From Streptomyces atratus (GTDB taxonomy: Bacteria > Actinomycetota > Actinomycetes > Streptomycetales > Streptomycetaceae), in contig NZ_BMRN01000029.1 in the NCBI RefSeq assembly GCF_014648655.1, positions 30,709 to 94,708 of the forward strand: a DNA stretch of 64,000 nt, read 5' to 3'. Positions 43,774 through 51,037 of this stretch are shown here, piece by piece (the stretch's first letter is position 1; every line of letters starts with the position of its first letter). Made by a program: the position numbers and the translations under genes. The notes under the pieces are model-generated. The model had not been told where the DNA came from and ran no database searches. It saw only the letters and a list, made by a program, of their open reading frames with translations.

Positions 43774-44416
43774 ACTTCTGAATCTGCTCCGGCAGTTCGG
43801 TCAGGGACTCGATGCGGAATGTCGGCAGGTCCCTGGCCTCTGTGGTCTGCCACTGGATGGTGCCCCACGGTCCACGGTGGATCAGCGCGGTCTGGAACCC
43901 GGCGGATACTGCGGGGCGGAGGTCGTTGTCGACGCGGTCGCCGACGTACAGGATCTCGCCCGGCTGGTGCGGGACGGCGTCGGCGACGCGGACGAAGAAT
44001 TCGGGATCCGGCTTGCTGGCGCCCCAGTCGTCGCTAGTGCCGATGAGGTCTACGTCGCCGGTGAACAGTTCGCAAAGAATCCCGTCGGCCCGCACGGTCT
44101 GGTTGCCCGCGATGCCAAGCCATAGCCCGTCGGCCCGCAGTTGGGCGAGTGCGGGGCGGACATCGTCGTACAGGTCTGACTCGTCGAAGTGCTCGGGCTG
44201 GCCGGCGTCAGCGCGGGCCTGACGCTGGGCATAGAGGTCGAAGCCGGGGTCGAACTCCTGGAACACGTCCCGGTAGTCCCGGCCCTGGGCGATGACGGCT
44301 CCGAACATTGCAGCGAACGTGTGCCGCGGGACGCCGAGCCAGTCGGCCCAGGTGCCGTACTCGCGGGTCTCGTCTACCAGGCACTCACCGACGTCGAAAA
44401 CGACGGCGCGAATCAT
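43745..44416 (-). CDS. HAD-family hydrolase
   Basis: A 223-residue haloacid-dehalogenase-type phosphatase. Motif I is VVFDVGECLVDE, where the second Asp of the usual DxD position is replaced by Gly (DVG), a known variation; motif II GIAGNQ, motif III ASKPDPEFFVRV, motif IV YVGDRVDNDLRPA. HAD genes of this kind sit beside TPR regulators in many Streptomyces elements. Intact. Confidence 0.85.
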   Translation of the reverse strand: MIRAVVFDVGECLVDETREYGTWADWLGVPRHTFAAMFGAVIAQGRDYRDVFQEFDPGFDLYAQRQARADAGQPEHFDESDLYDDVRPALAQLRADGLWLGIAGNQTVRADGILCELFTGDVDLIGTSDDWGASKPDPEFFVRVADAVPHQPGEILYVGDRVDNDLRPAVSAGFQTALIHRGPWGTIQWQTTEARDLPTFRIESLTELPEQIQKFNERARSQS

Positions 44417-44448
44417 GCGCTGATCCTACAAGGTCAGGCAGCGGCGCA

Positions 44449-44471
44449 TTGTCAGTCCTGCCTCGTAGCCT
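44449..44471 (+). promoter_or_regulatory. PafBC/RecA-NDp-type promoter 1 of the microgene pair
   Basis: TTGTCAGTC (44449-44457), eight bases, TAGCCT (44466-44471), with ATG 44478 seven bases later. It matches tTGTCRgtg-N8-TAnnnT with one mismatch and predicts a leaderless transcript. Confidence 0.75.
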
Positions 44472-44477
44472 GTTCCC

Positions 44478-44651
44478 ATGCCGATCACGCCTTCGCCTTC
44501 CACCCTTGTGCGCTCCCCCGCCGCGGTGAACGCGGACATCCGCGCGCTCTGGGCGGCCGGCCCGCTGTCGCCGGAGGGTGAGGCGGAGTATCAGCGGCTG
44601 CTGGTGGAGTGGGAGGCTGCGGTCCGGGCCGACGTCGTCGAGGCGGCCTGA
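44478..44651 (+). CDS. 57-residue leaderless microprotein
   Basis: Reads MPITPSPSTLVRSPAAVNAD, then IRALWAAGPLSPEGEAEYQR and LLVEWEAAVRADVVEAA. It is a helical, acidic cytoplasmic protein. The same kind of small protein, under the same promoter, is recalled from many Streptomyces genomes as a hypothetical. No ribosome-binding site, as expected for a leaderless start at the transcription start point. It could be damage-inducible. Function unknown. Confidence 0.75.
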   Translation: MPITPSPSTLVRSPAAVNADIRALWAAGPLSPEGEAEYQRLLVEWEAAVRADVVEAA

Positions 44652-44670
44652 CCTGCGCGGCTCCGGTCGA

Positions 44671-44693
44671 TTGTCAGTGGCGCCGTTTACGAT
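44671..44693 (+). promoter_or_regulatory. PafBC/RecA-NDp-type promoter 2 of the microgene pair
   Basis: TTGTCAGTG (44671-44679), eight bases, TACGAT (44688-44693): a full match to the consensus. GTG 44700 is six bases later. Confidence 0.8.
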
Positions 44694-44699
44694 CCGGCC

Positions 44700-44765
44700 G
44701 TGGCAATCGATATTACTGATGATCTGATCATGCTGGACCGTTCCGCCCTCGCGGAGCAGAAGTAG
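44700..44765 (+). pseudogene. Leaderless microgene with early stop
   Basis: GTG 44700 encodes VAIDITDDLIMLDRSALAEQK, then TAG at 44763-44765. Past the stop the same frame continues ALAEPYTPEGN, which looks like the natural continuation, so a nonsense mutation probably truncated a longer small protein. Alternatively the 21-residue peptide is the product. Confidence 0.6.
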
Positions 44766-45092
44766 GCCCTCGCCGAGCCGTACACGCCGGAGGGGAACGG
44801 CATGGGACGAGGCAAATGCGGCGGCCTTCCACCTGTATTCGCCTCAAGTCGACAAACGGGTAGGACCTTGAGATCGTGTACGGAAGCGTGAGGCCACCCT
44901 CTGTGGGGCGGTGGCTGTCATCGGATGCGGGGCCCATGTCTAGGGCCGCCCGGGGCTCCCCCGGTCTCTGCCTGAGCTGCGAAACCGTGCCGCTCAGGCG
45001 TGGAACCGCCTCTTCATTCACGCCCGTCCTGTGCATTCCAACCTCTCGGCTGGGCATTTCGTTCGCGTGATGCCCGAAGGGAAGGCAGAACA
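44766..45092. other. Gap after the microgenes
   Basis: The first 120 bases are the degraded tail of the second microgene. The rest (to 45092) contains no frame that looks coding and should hold the promoter of the secreted protein gene. AAGGGAAGG at 45077-45085 is its ribosome-binding site. Confidence 0.45.
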
Positions 45093-45605
45093 ATGAACGG
45101 ACGTTTTCGCTTCATCGCGTTGGCACCCCTGGCAGTGTCCTCACTGGCACTCGGCTCGGTGTCCTTCGCAACCGGTTCCGCCCAGGCGGTCGCGCCTGCG
45201 GCCACATGCCACGTGACGCAAGACCCGGGTGGCAATGCCTTCAACGTCATCGCGCAGGGACTCACCCCAGGATCGCCTGTGCAGCTGCGAGTGGGCGGAA
45301 AGATTACCCCGGTGGCCCTGGAGGCTGGGGCTGACGGAGGTTTGCAGACCTCCCTCTCGGTGATCACGGGCTTCGGGGCCATGACCCTGCAGGAGGAGGG
45401 CGGGCCGAGGCTCACATGCGGCACGGTCAAGCAGGCCGAGGAGAAGGAAGTCAACGACCAGTTGGCGATGGGCTTCAAGGCTGGCTTCGCCGCCGCCAAG
45501 GAGGCCTGCACGGCGGAGCTGCCGGCGGGCATAGCCGCACCGGACCCCAACTTCGAGAAGGGGTTCAACATGGGCAAAGACGCCGCTATAGCCAGATTCT
45601 GCTAG
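45093..45605 (+). CDS. Secreted small protein
   Basis: A 170-residue protein. ATG 45093 follows GAAGG. Sec signal peptide MNGRFRFIALAPLAVSSLAL ... ATGSAQA with cleavage near AQAVA. The mature part begins with a beta-rich domain (CHVTQDPGGNAFNVIAQGLT, GSPVQLRVGGKI) and ends in a helical tail (EVNDQLAMGFKAGFAAAKEA, GFNMGKDAAIARFC). Four cysteines could form disulfides. Family not recognised. Confidence 0.8.
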   Translation: MNGRFRFIALAPLAVSSLALGSVSFATGSAQAVAPAATCHVTQDPGGNAFNVIAQGLTPGSPVQLRVGGKITPVALEAGADGGLQTSLSVITGFGAMTLQEEGGPRLTCGTVKQAEEKEVNDQLAMGFKAGFAAAKEACTAELPAGIAAPDPNFEKGFNMGKDAAIARFC

Positions 45606-45673
45606 CGCTAGCGGGACTGGCACACCCTTAGACCAGCAACGCTCATTGATCCCTGACATGTCAATGGGCGTGG

Positions 45674-45730
45674 GCCCGGCAAGGGAAGAGGCCCCGGACA
45701 GTCTGTCTGGGTCCTTTTCCCTTGCCGGGC
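45674..45730. terminator. Long hairpin terminator
   Basis: GCCCGGCAAGGGAA (45674-45687) pairs with TTCCCTTGCCGGGC (45717-45730); an inner CCGGACAG...CTGGGTCC part extends the stem. It lies between the secreted protein and the end of the serine recombinase and can serve both. Confidence 0.75.
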
Positions 45731-45809
45731 CGAATGGTTGACGCCCCGTCACAGCGTGACCTCGAGCCGATCGCACGGCAGCAGCTCCGGCACTGCACAC
45801 GCGGAGGTT

Positions 45810-46538
45810 TCACGACACCCACTGCGACCGGGTCGGGGGCGTTCTCGTAGCTGCGCCCAGCCATAAGCGCGAATGTGATGAGTCCACGGTACTGGGCCCG
45901 TATGACAACCGGGCCGGGCAGCAGGTGGCCCCGCCGACGGGGGTGACAGCGGGGCCGAGGCCAGTGTGGCAGGAGTAGGTCGCGCCCACGCTGGGATTCT
46001 TTCCCTTGTTCGCACCTTCGGCGATCCGTAGGTGCGGCTGGATCTGCCTGATGGTGAAGCCTCGATCGCGCAGAGCGGCAGCCTGAACGGTCAGCGTCTC
46101 CGTCATGACAGGCTTGCGCCCGCCAACTCGGCCGCGCTTACGGGCGGCTTCCAGGCCGTCCTTCGTCTTCTTGACGATGTCCCGACGGCGATCCTCGGCG
46201 AGGGCCAGGGCAAGGTCGAGGATGAGGGAGCGCTCTTTGTGCTCGCCGGCGGCAATGCCTTCGAGCACCTTGACGGCGATGCCGCGCTCGAAAAGGTCGT
46301 TGAGGACGATCAGTCCCTCGAGGAGGTTGCGGCCGAGCCGGTCGACCTCCTGCACGCAGAGCATGTCGCCCTCGCGCACGTACTCGACCGCGGCCATGAG
46401 TACGGGTCGCTCTTCGGTGCTGAGCCTGCCGCTGATCTTCTCTTCGAAGACCTTGATACAGATCGTGTCCAGCGCATCGTGCTGCCGCTGGGTGTTCTGC
46501 CTGTCGGTGCTGACTCGAACGAGGCCAACTAAGGCCAC
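45810..46538 (-). CDS. Serine recombinase (resolvase/invertase type)
   Basis: A 242-residue protein. GTG 46538 follows AGGGGAG. Catalytic core: VGLVRVSTDRQNTQRQHDAL with the nucleophile Ser, CVQEVDRLGRNLLEGLIVLN and EHKERSLILDLALALAEDRR. A HTH follows (ALRDRGFTIRQIQPHL, EGANKGKNPSVGATY). After VGATY the last 60 residues (SCHTGLGPAVTPVGG ...) are unlike the family, so the C terminus was probably replaced at a deletion joint. The catalytic domain is intact; activity is possible. Confidence 0.85.
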   Translation of the reverse strand: MALVGLVRVSTDRQNTQRQHDALDTICIKVFEEKISGRLSTEERPVLMAAVEYVREGDMLCVQEVDRLGRNLLEGLIVLNDLFERGIAVKVLEGIAAGEHKERSLILDLALALAEDRRRDIVKKTKDGLEAARKRGRVGGRKPVMTETLTVQAAALRDRGFTIRQIQPHLRIAEGANKGKNPSVGATYSCHTGLGPAVTPVGGATCCPARLSYGPSTVDSSHSRLWLGAATRTPPTRSQWVS

Positions 46539-46574
46539 AGGACTCCCCTTTGTTCATCAAATGCTTCCGATAGA

Positions 46575-46594
46575 TACCTGAACAGCACCAGGTA
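46575..46594. repeat. Small inverted repeat upstream of the serine recombinase
   Basis: TACCTG and CAGGTA separated by eight bases, about 40 bases before the recombinase start, in an AT-rich stretch with three tgaac repeats. It may be an operator or part of a recombination site. Confidence 0.3.
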
Positions 46595-46814
46595 GATGAA
46601 CGGGTTTCTGAACAACTAAGGGTCCAGATAGGGGCGTTCGGCGCGTCAGCGTTCGGGTACACATCCCGACCGATTGATGAACGGCCGCTGGCAGGTAAGG
46701 ATCGGTTGTTGGACACCCCTGATCGCCAGCCGTGCCACACAACGATGTGCTGTGTCACCGAACTTTGAGCGTTTGTCACTGAAGGCTGATCGCTCGCGGA
46801 GCGCCCCAATGCCG

Positions 46815-47270
46815 TCAGATCCTGGGCCCCCTTTGCCGGAGTGCATCCATGCTCTGCATCAACCTGCCGACCGCCTCCGCGAGGACCGTCTCGTCTCCAC
46901 GCATGATCGCGAGATGCACTGCACTGGCCGCCTCAGTCAGTGCGTCACAGGTGTCCTTCACTCCGCGGGGTCCCGCTAGCACTAGGACGTCAGAAGTCTT
47001 CGCGACGCGTCTGCGACCCTCTAGTGACTGGGCGGTGAACTGGGCGTAATCCGGTGTGCGTGCCTCTCCCCGCTCCGCCGCAGCGTGGATCATCACGTCC
47101 TCCGTCAGGTGCAGGACTGCCGCCGCTTCGTTCATGAGCGCAAGGCAGCCCTCCTTTCGCTCCTTGCGAGTCTGGAGACGTGCCGCCCCCAAGCTCGTGA
47201 CGAACGCCGCGCCTCCGGTCGCCACGGAACCCACCACCGCGCCAAGCACTGCAGCCACCCCTTGATCCAT
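46815..47270 (-). CDS. Small membrane-anchored protein
   Basis: A 151-residue protein from ATG 47270 (MDQGVAAVLGAVVGSVATGG). The first 30 residues form one membrane segment, followed by a helical cytoplasmic domain (RLQTRKERKEGCLALMNEAA, AVGRLMQSMDALRQRG). The topology resembles the small unassigned membrane proteins often found in Streptomyces elements. Role unknown. Confidence 0.65.
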   Translation of the reverse strand: MDQGVAAVLGAVVGSVATGGAAFVTSLGAARLQTRKERKEGCLALMNEAAAVLHLTEDVMIHAAAERGEARTPDYAQFTAQSLEGRRRVAKTSDVLVLAGPRGVKDTCDALTEAASAVHLAIMRGDETVLAEAVGRLMQSMDALRQRGPRI

Positions 47271-47385
47271 CTCGCTACCCCCTAGAACTGGCTCAGAGCC
47301 GTTCGGTAACGCTAGCAATCGGGGATCTCGCCGCTCAACGTTCAGTGGCACACGCTCAAAGTCCGATGGCGCAGGACAAACGAAA

Positions 47386-47411
47386 CCCCCTCCCGCCGAA
47401 GCGGGAGGGGG
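47386..47411 (-). terminator. Terminator of the phage late-gene relic
   Basis: CCCCCTCCCGC (47386-47396) and GCGGGAGGGGG (47401-47411) with a CGAA tetraloop; the reverse strand continues TTTCGTTTG. Lies just past the stop at 47417. Confidence 0.8.
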
Positions 47412-47416
47412 CGATA

Positions 47417-47581
47417 TCACTCGGTCTCGTCGTCGAGGGGCGGGATGTCGGGCTCGACGAACAGCCCGGCGTACTGCGGCACCGGCTGCTCCTCGACGAG
47501 TCCGAGGTCGACGAGCGTCTCCATGTCTGCAGCGCTGTCGTCCACGCGCCGCTGTACCTGCTGCGGCGGAAAGTCAGCCAT
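47417..47581 (-). CDS. 54-residue phage-type small protein
   Basis: ATG 47581 overlaps the end of the collagen-like fragment. Reads MADFPPQQVQRRVDDSAADM then ETLVDLGLVEEQPVPQYAGL. It is an acidic protein of the kind found in Streptomyces phage late operons. A terminator follows directly. Confidence 0.55.
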   Translation of the reverse strand: MADFPPQQVQRRVDDSAADMETLVDLGLVEEQPVPQYAGLFVEPDIPPLDDETE

Positions 47582-47845
47582 CAAGTCTCCTGTACATCGA
47601 GGTTGTCGCCAGAGCGCCGAGCCCCAGCAGGTTGCGGGACTGGTCCGGGAACGGTGTGTCGGCGCCAGTACGGCGGCACACCAGGGCATCCGGATCGCTT
47701 GGTGGGGCTTGGAGAGAGTAACCGTTCGGGCAGGTCTGCCCGTCGGCGCCATCCTTACCGTTCTTGCCGTCGGTGCCGGGCGGACCAGCTGGGCCGGTTT
47801 CGCCCTTCGGGCCAGCCGGACCTACGACGGACGTCGCCGCGGGAA
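47574..47845 (-). pseudogene. Phage collagen-like protein, 5'-truncated
   Basis: The reverse strand carries Gly-x-x repeats (GPAGPKGETGPAGPPGTDGK, NGKDGADGQ) and then TCPNGYSLQAPPSDPDALVC and GLGALATTSMYRRLDG. This is the C-terminal end of a collagen-like protein of actinophages. Upstream of about 47845 the frame is only antisense of the integrase, so the 5' end is lost. Confidence 0.65.
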
Positions 47846-48629
47846 GTACACGAAGAAGGTCAAAGAGAAAAAGCGGTACATGGACATCACCGATGTCCAC
47901 CAGTTGGCCCTCAACGCCTCGGTCTTCTGGGGGTTCCCTGGCTACGTGTTCATCCTGACGATGGCGTTCACCGGGATGCGTCCAGCTGAGCTGTATGCGC
48001 TGCGCCGCGAGTACGCCCATCCCACCTGGCCTGCCTCCGACCCTGACGACGAGCAGCGTGAAGAGTCCATCGAGCGGTACCTGGTTGAGCAGACCATGCC
48101 GGCGATCCGTGTGCAGTATCAGCACCAGTGGAAGGCCAGTGTGCTCACGCTTCTGCCGCCCAAGTACGACAGCCACCGGACGCTGGTGATCCCCCGGTTC
48201 CTGGCTGAGCTGCTGGAGATGCTGCTGGACAGCCACGACAGCGAGTGGGTGTTTCCATCAATCAATGGCGGTCCCCTGGCGAAGGCGAACTTCACGTACC
48301 GCTACAGGGGGAAGATCGCTGATGGCCGCGAGACATCGACGCCGCGCTCCACCTGGCGGCCGCTTCCCGGCTGGCCGACGGTGAAGGCCTACGCGGGGAA
48401 GCGGCTGTACCTGCTCCTCGCTGGCGTCGAGGGCACGTACAGCAACGTCACACCGACGATGGAGCGTGCCATCATGGATTCACTGCAGGTTCGGTGGCAA
48501 GGCTTCGTGGTGACTTCGGGGGCGGACTGGTTGCCCAGTTCTCCCAAGCCTCTCCCAGTTGATCTTCTAACTTGGATGAAGGGGCAGGTCAGCGCCGCAC
48601 AGGTTTCCAACACACCAAGTGGTTCATGA
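47832..48629 (+). pseudogene. Tyrosine integrase, N-terminus and box-II segment deleted
   Basis: Homology-like sequence starts at RRRGKYTKKVKEKKRYMDIT (47832), continues with the box-I Arg in MAFTGMRPAELYALRREY, and ends with the Tyr region VEGTYSNVTPTMERAIMDSL. Between KRLYLL and LAGVEGTY (about 48415) the usual HxxR and GH residues are missing; the joint is in frame, which suggests a small deletion. The core-binding N-terminal half is also gone. It should be inactive. The gene ends inside the right attachment repeat. Confidence 0.8.
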
Positions 48630-48681
48630 AGTTCATCACGACCAAGAGCTTCATGCCGTTCGTCATCTACCGCGTGCTGCT
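48620..48681 (+). repeat. Right attachment-type direct repeat (attR)
   Basis: Copy of 41550-41611. The downstream sequence to about 48745 still reads as a uppP tail (LFALVAAGVLSPHVGESA) but has no stop at the right place and no start; it is the displaced or element-derived gene end. Confidence 0.85.
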
Positions 48682-48779
48682 CGGGCCAGCTCTGTTCGCA
48701 TTGGTGGCGGCAGGGGTGCTGAGCCCGCACGTCGGCGAGTCGGCACTACGCACGCGCGCCCTCACCTCGTCCGTCCGGC

Positions 48780-49034
48780 TCAGCGCTTCGCCCTGCGGTG
48801 GGCCAGCACCGCGCCTATCACCAGTCCGACCAGCAGAGTCACGGTCAGTACCGCCCAGAGCGGCAGGGTGACGATGGGCACCCACATACGGATGCCGACC
48901 GATTCGGTGTTCGCGGCGATGAACCAGATCGCAAGACCGATCAGTACCAAGATCCCGATAGTGCGCATCCGCACGTCCCGGCCCTTGACGGAGAGGGTCG
49001 GCGGGGCGTGCGGTCGAGACGTCTTCTGTGCCAT
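48780..49034 (-). CDS. LapA-domain (DUF1049) membrane protein
   Basis: An 84-residue protein with two membrane helices (IGILVLIGLAIWFIAANTES and LPLWAVLTVTLLVGLVIGAV) and a short basic end (LAHRRAKR). The WFIAANTESVGIRMW block fits the LapA/YciM-partner type. Just outside the uppP element, so this is the first chromosomal gene on the right. Confidence 0.85.
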   Translation of the reverse strand: MAQKTSRPHAPPTLSVKGRDVRMRTIGILVLIGLAIWFIAANTESVGIRMWVPIVTLPLWAVLTVTLLVGLVIGAVLAHRRAKR

Positions 49035-49150
49035 GAATCCAGTATCGAGCGATTCAGGTGATTAGTCCTGGCAGGTCTCATTCATCACGTTCTGCGCAGC
49101 GGGCTCGATGCCGGCCGCCGCCACACCACCTCTACGAAATTGCGTGGCGG

Positions 49151-49420
49151 TCAGGGTATGTCGCCCTGCCAGTCCCACCGGTCGAAGTCGCCGTCCCTGG
49201 GTCCGTACTCCGCTCGGCCGCCCGGGCCGAACCGCCCGATCTCCGTGTTCAGCGCCGCCCCCTCGCGCAGTGCCGTCTCCGTCCAGCCGGTCACATCGAG
49301 GAGCAGCCCGTCGAGTGGGCCGCCCACCAACTCCCGGTAGGAGTGACCGGGCTGGGGCCCCGGGTCGGGATCGTCATGGTCGGCGCCGTACACGCGCCGC
49401 TGCCGCATCAGCTCGTCCAT
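49151..49420 (-). CDS. Small hypothetical protein, probably leaderless
   Basis: An 89-residue soluble protein: MDELMRQRRVYGADHDDPDP, SYRELVGGPLDGLLLDVTGW, RFGPGGRAEYGPRDGDFDRW. It is acidic, with no known motif. ATG 49420 sits six bases behind a PafBC-type promoter and lacks a ribosome site, so a leaderless, damage-inducible transcript is predicted. Confidence 0.7.
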   Translation of the reverse strand: MDELMRQRRVYGADHDDPDPGPQPGHSYRELVGGPLDGLLLDVTGWTETALREGAALNTEIGRFGPGGRAEYGPRDGDFDRWDWQGDIP

Positions 49421-49426
49421 GGGGGC

Positions 49427-49449
49427 AGGATCCCATCCGGCACTGACAA
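49427..49449 (-). promoter_or_regulatory. PafBC/RecA-NDp-type promoter of the 89-residue gene
   Basis: TTGTCAGTG (49449-49441), eight bases, GATCCT (49432-49427; A2 and T6 kept), and the ATG six bases further. The -35 is perfect, the -10 weak. Confidence 0.55.
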
Positions 49450-49517
49450 TCGCGGTGGGCCGGAAGGCTCTCGGCCCGAGCAGCACGGCCCGGGTCCGGT
49501 CTCCGATCCGTATGTTA

Positions 49518-49539
49518 CGAGGTCACCCGGGTGACCTCG
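49518..49539. repeat. Perfect 22-bp palindrome
   Basis: A palindrome with half-site CGAGGTCACCC and no spacer, lying at the ragged 3' end of the ABC permease relic. It may be an operator left from lost genes or a recombination scar. Confidence 0.5.
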
Positions 49540-49546
49540 ACGAGTG

Positions 49547-49996
49547 TCAGGCCGAAGGAGAGCCCGAAGGCGACCGGCTTGCGAGGGCCGGTATCGCGCC
49601 GGGCAGCGCGTGGCGCAGCACGACCTGGCGCATCGGAAGCCCGTCGAAGGGGGCAGCCTCGACGTGCGGGGTGGCTGCCCGGTCGGCGAGCGCACCGCGC
49701 ACGATGCGGGTGTTCCAACCGGCCTGCGGGATGACGAGGGCCAGGACCGGCAGGATCGGCCTGGTCCGGGTGGCGGGTTCGCCGTCGACGCCGGTGAGAG
49801 TGACGGCGGGCGGCCGGCCCGTCCACAGGGACGGGACGAGCGGCAGGCGCACGGAGACGACGAACTCGGGCACCGCGAACGCAGAGGTGGCCGCGTGTCC
49901 GGTGATCCGGTCGGCCGCCCAGCAGCCCAGGGCGAGGGACGCCGCTACGGTGAGGACGAACGCGCTCGCCGCCGGCAGCAGGGTGTTGTTACGCAT
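49547..49996 (-). pseudogene. Oligopeptide ABC permease relic (DppB/OppB type)
   Basis: The frame holds VPEFVVSVRLPLV, PAVTLTGVDGEPATRTR, PILPVLALVIPQAGWNTRIV, RGALADRAATPHVEAAPFDG and VVLRHALPGAIPALAS, i.e. the binding-protein-dependent permease loop of DppB-type permeases. Both ends are missing: membrane helices before VPEF and after the EAA-like loop are absent, and the end is frameshifted. No partner genes remain nearby. Confidence 0.65.
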
Positions 49997-50105
49997 GGTG
50001 GCATCTGCCCGGATCTTCCCGGGCAGATGAGGCCGAAAGGCCCTGCCAGAAGACGTGTATGCGTACCAACCTGGGACATGTACAGCCGGAACCCGGAAGG
50101 AAATC

Positions 50106-50969
50106 ATGACCATCACCGAGCTTCCCGTGATCGCAGCCGTCGACGGCTCGTCGCACAGCCGTGAGGCACTCGACTGGGCCGCCCGCGAGGCCGTCCGCCA
50201 GGGGCTCCCGCTGGTGATCGTGCACGCCCGGACGCCGAACCGGCGCACCGGTCAGGAGACACAGCAGCGCGAGGCCGAGGAACTGCTCACCCAGTCCGTG
50301 CGAAGGGTGTCCGAGATCGTTCCGGATCTGCACCCGTCGACGCTCGCACCGCTGGACTTCCCCTCGGCGGCGCTCGCCTCGCTGAGCCGTGACGCGTCAC
50401 TGGTGGTCGTCGGTTCGCGCGGTCTGGGCGGTTTCCGGTCCCTGATGCTCGGCTCCAACAGTCTGGCGACCGCCTCGATGGCCCAGTGCCCTGTCGTCGT
50501 CATCCACAGCGGACCGTCGGACGAGGACGAAGGGGAGGCGGCCGAACCCTTTCCCGACATTGTCGCGGGCGTCGCCGCCGACGAGAGCAGTGAAGCGGTG
50601 CTGGAATTCGCCTTCGCGACGGCCGCTTCCCGGCCCGGTGCACGACTGCGGATCGTGCACGGCTGGACGATGTTCTCCTCGATGCTGTCCGGCGGCCCGG
50701 TCTTCGACCGGGACGCGGCGGCAGCTGCGGCCGAGCGGACCCTCGCCGAACTCACCGCCGGCTGGCGGGAGAAGTACCCGCAGGTCGAGGTCGTCAGGGA
50801 ACCGGTCGGCGGCTCCGCCGCCCGCACCCTGGTCACGGCCTCGGCGACCGCGGCACTGACCGTGATCGGGCGGCGCAAGGGCGGTGAGTCCCTCGGGCTC
50901 GGGCTCTCCCCCGTCGCACAGACCACGCTCACGCATGCCCTCGGCCCGGTGGCCGTGGTGCCCTGCTGA
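50106..50969 (+). CDS. Universal stress protein, tandem UspA domains
   Basis: A 287-residue protein with two Usp domains. Domain 1: VIAAVDGSSHSREALDWAAR and the ATP loop VVVGSRGLGGFRSLMLGSNS. Domain 2: IVAGVAADESSEAVLEFAFA and TVIGRRKGGESLGLGLSPVA, where the G-2x-G-9x-G loop is less typical. ATG 50106 has GGAAGGAA upstream. In actinobacteria such genes respond to hypoxia or nitrosative stress. Confidence 0.9.
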   Translation: MTITELPVIAAVDGSSHSREALDWAAREAVRQGLPLVIVHARTPNRRTGQETQQREAEELLTQSVRRVSEIVPDLHPSTLAPLDFPSAALASLSRDASLVVVGSRGLGGFRSLMLGSNSLATASMAQCPVVVIHSGPSDEDEGEAAEPFPDIVAGVAADESSEAVLEFAFATAASRPGARLRIVHGWTMFSSMLSGGPVFDRDAAAAAAERTLAELTAGWREKYPQVEVVREPVGGSAARTLVTASATAALTVIGRRKGGESLGLGLSPVAQTTLTHALGPVAVVPC

Positions 50970-51037
50970 GGGTTGTGTCGGCCCGTCGTGCGTGCACGCC
51001 CCTTGGCCTCGGACGCCGGCGGGCAGACACTGACCCG

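Larger units (their letters stand above)
41550..48681. mobile_element. Degenerate integrative element in the 3' end of uppP
   Basis: About 7.1 kb flanked by 62-bp direct repeats of uppP sequence. The content is element-like: XRE regulator, AICE-type small proteins, truncated TPR regulator, microgenes, serine recombinase, phage collagen-like relic and a tyrosine integrase ending right beside the right repeat (stop at 48629). The typical plan is an integrase next to its attachment site. It lacks any full replication, transfer or head gene and appears immobile. Confidence 0.82.

Noticed and set aside
44728..45093. A 121-residue reverse frame after the microgenes
   Set aside because: No start context, no protein features and it overlaps the leader of the secreted protein gene.
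49515..49826. A 103-residue reverse frame over the permease relic
   Set aside because: It is the wrong frame of the permease fragment; only its last residues follow a frameshift and form no known motif.
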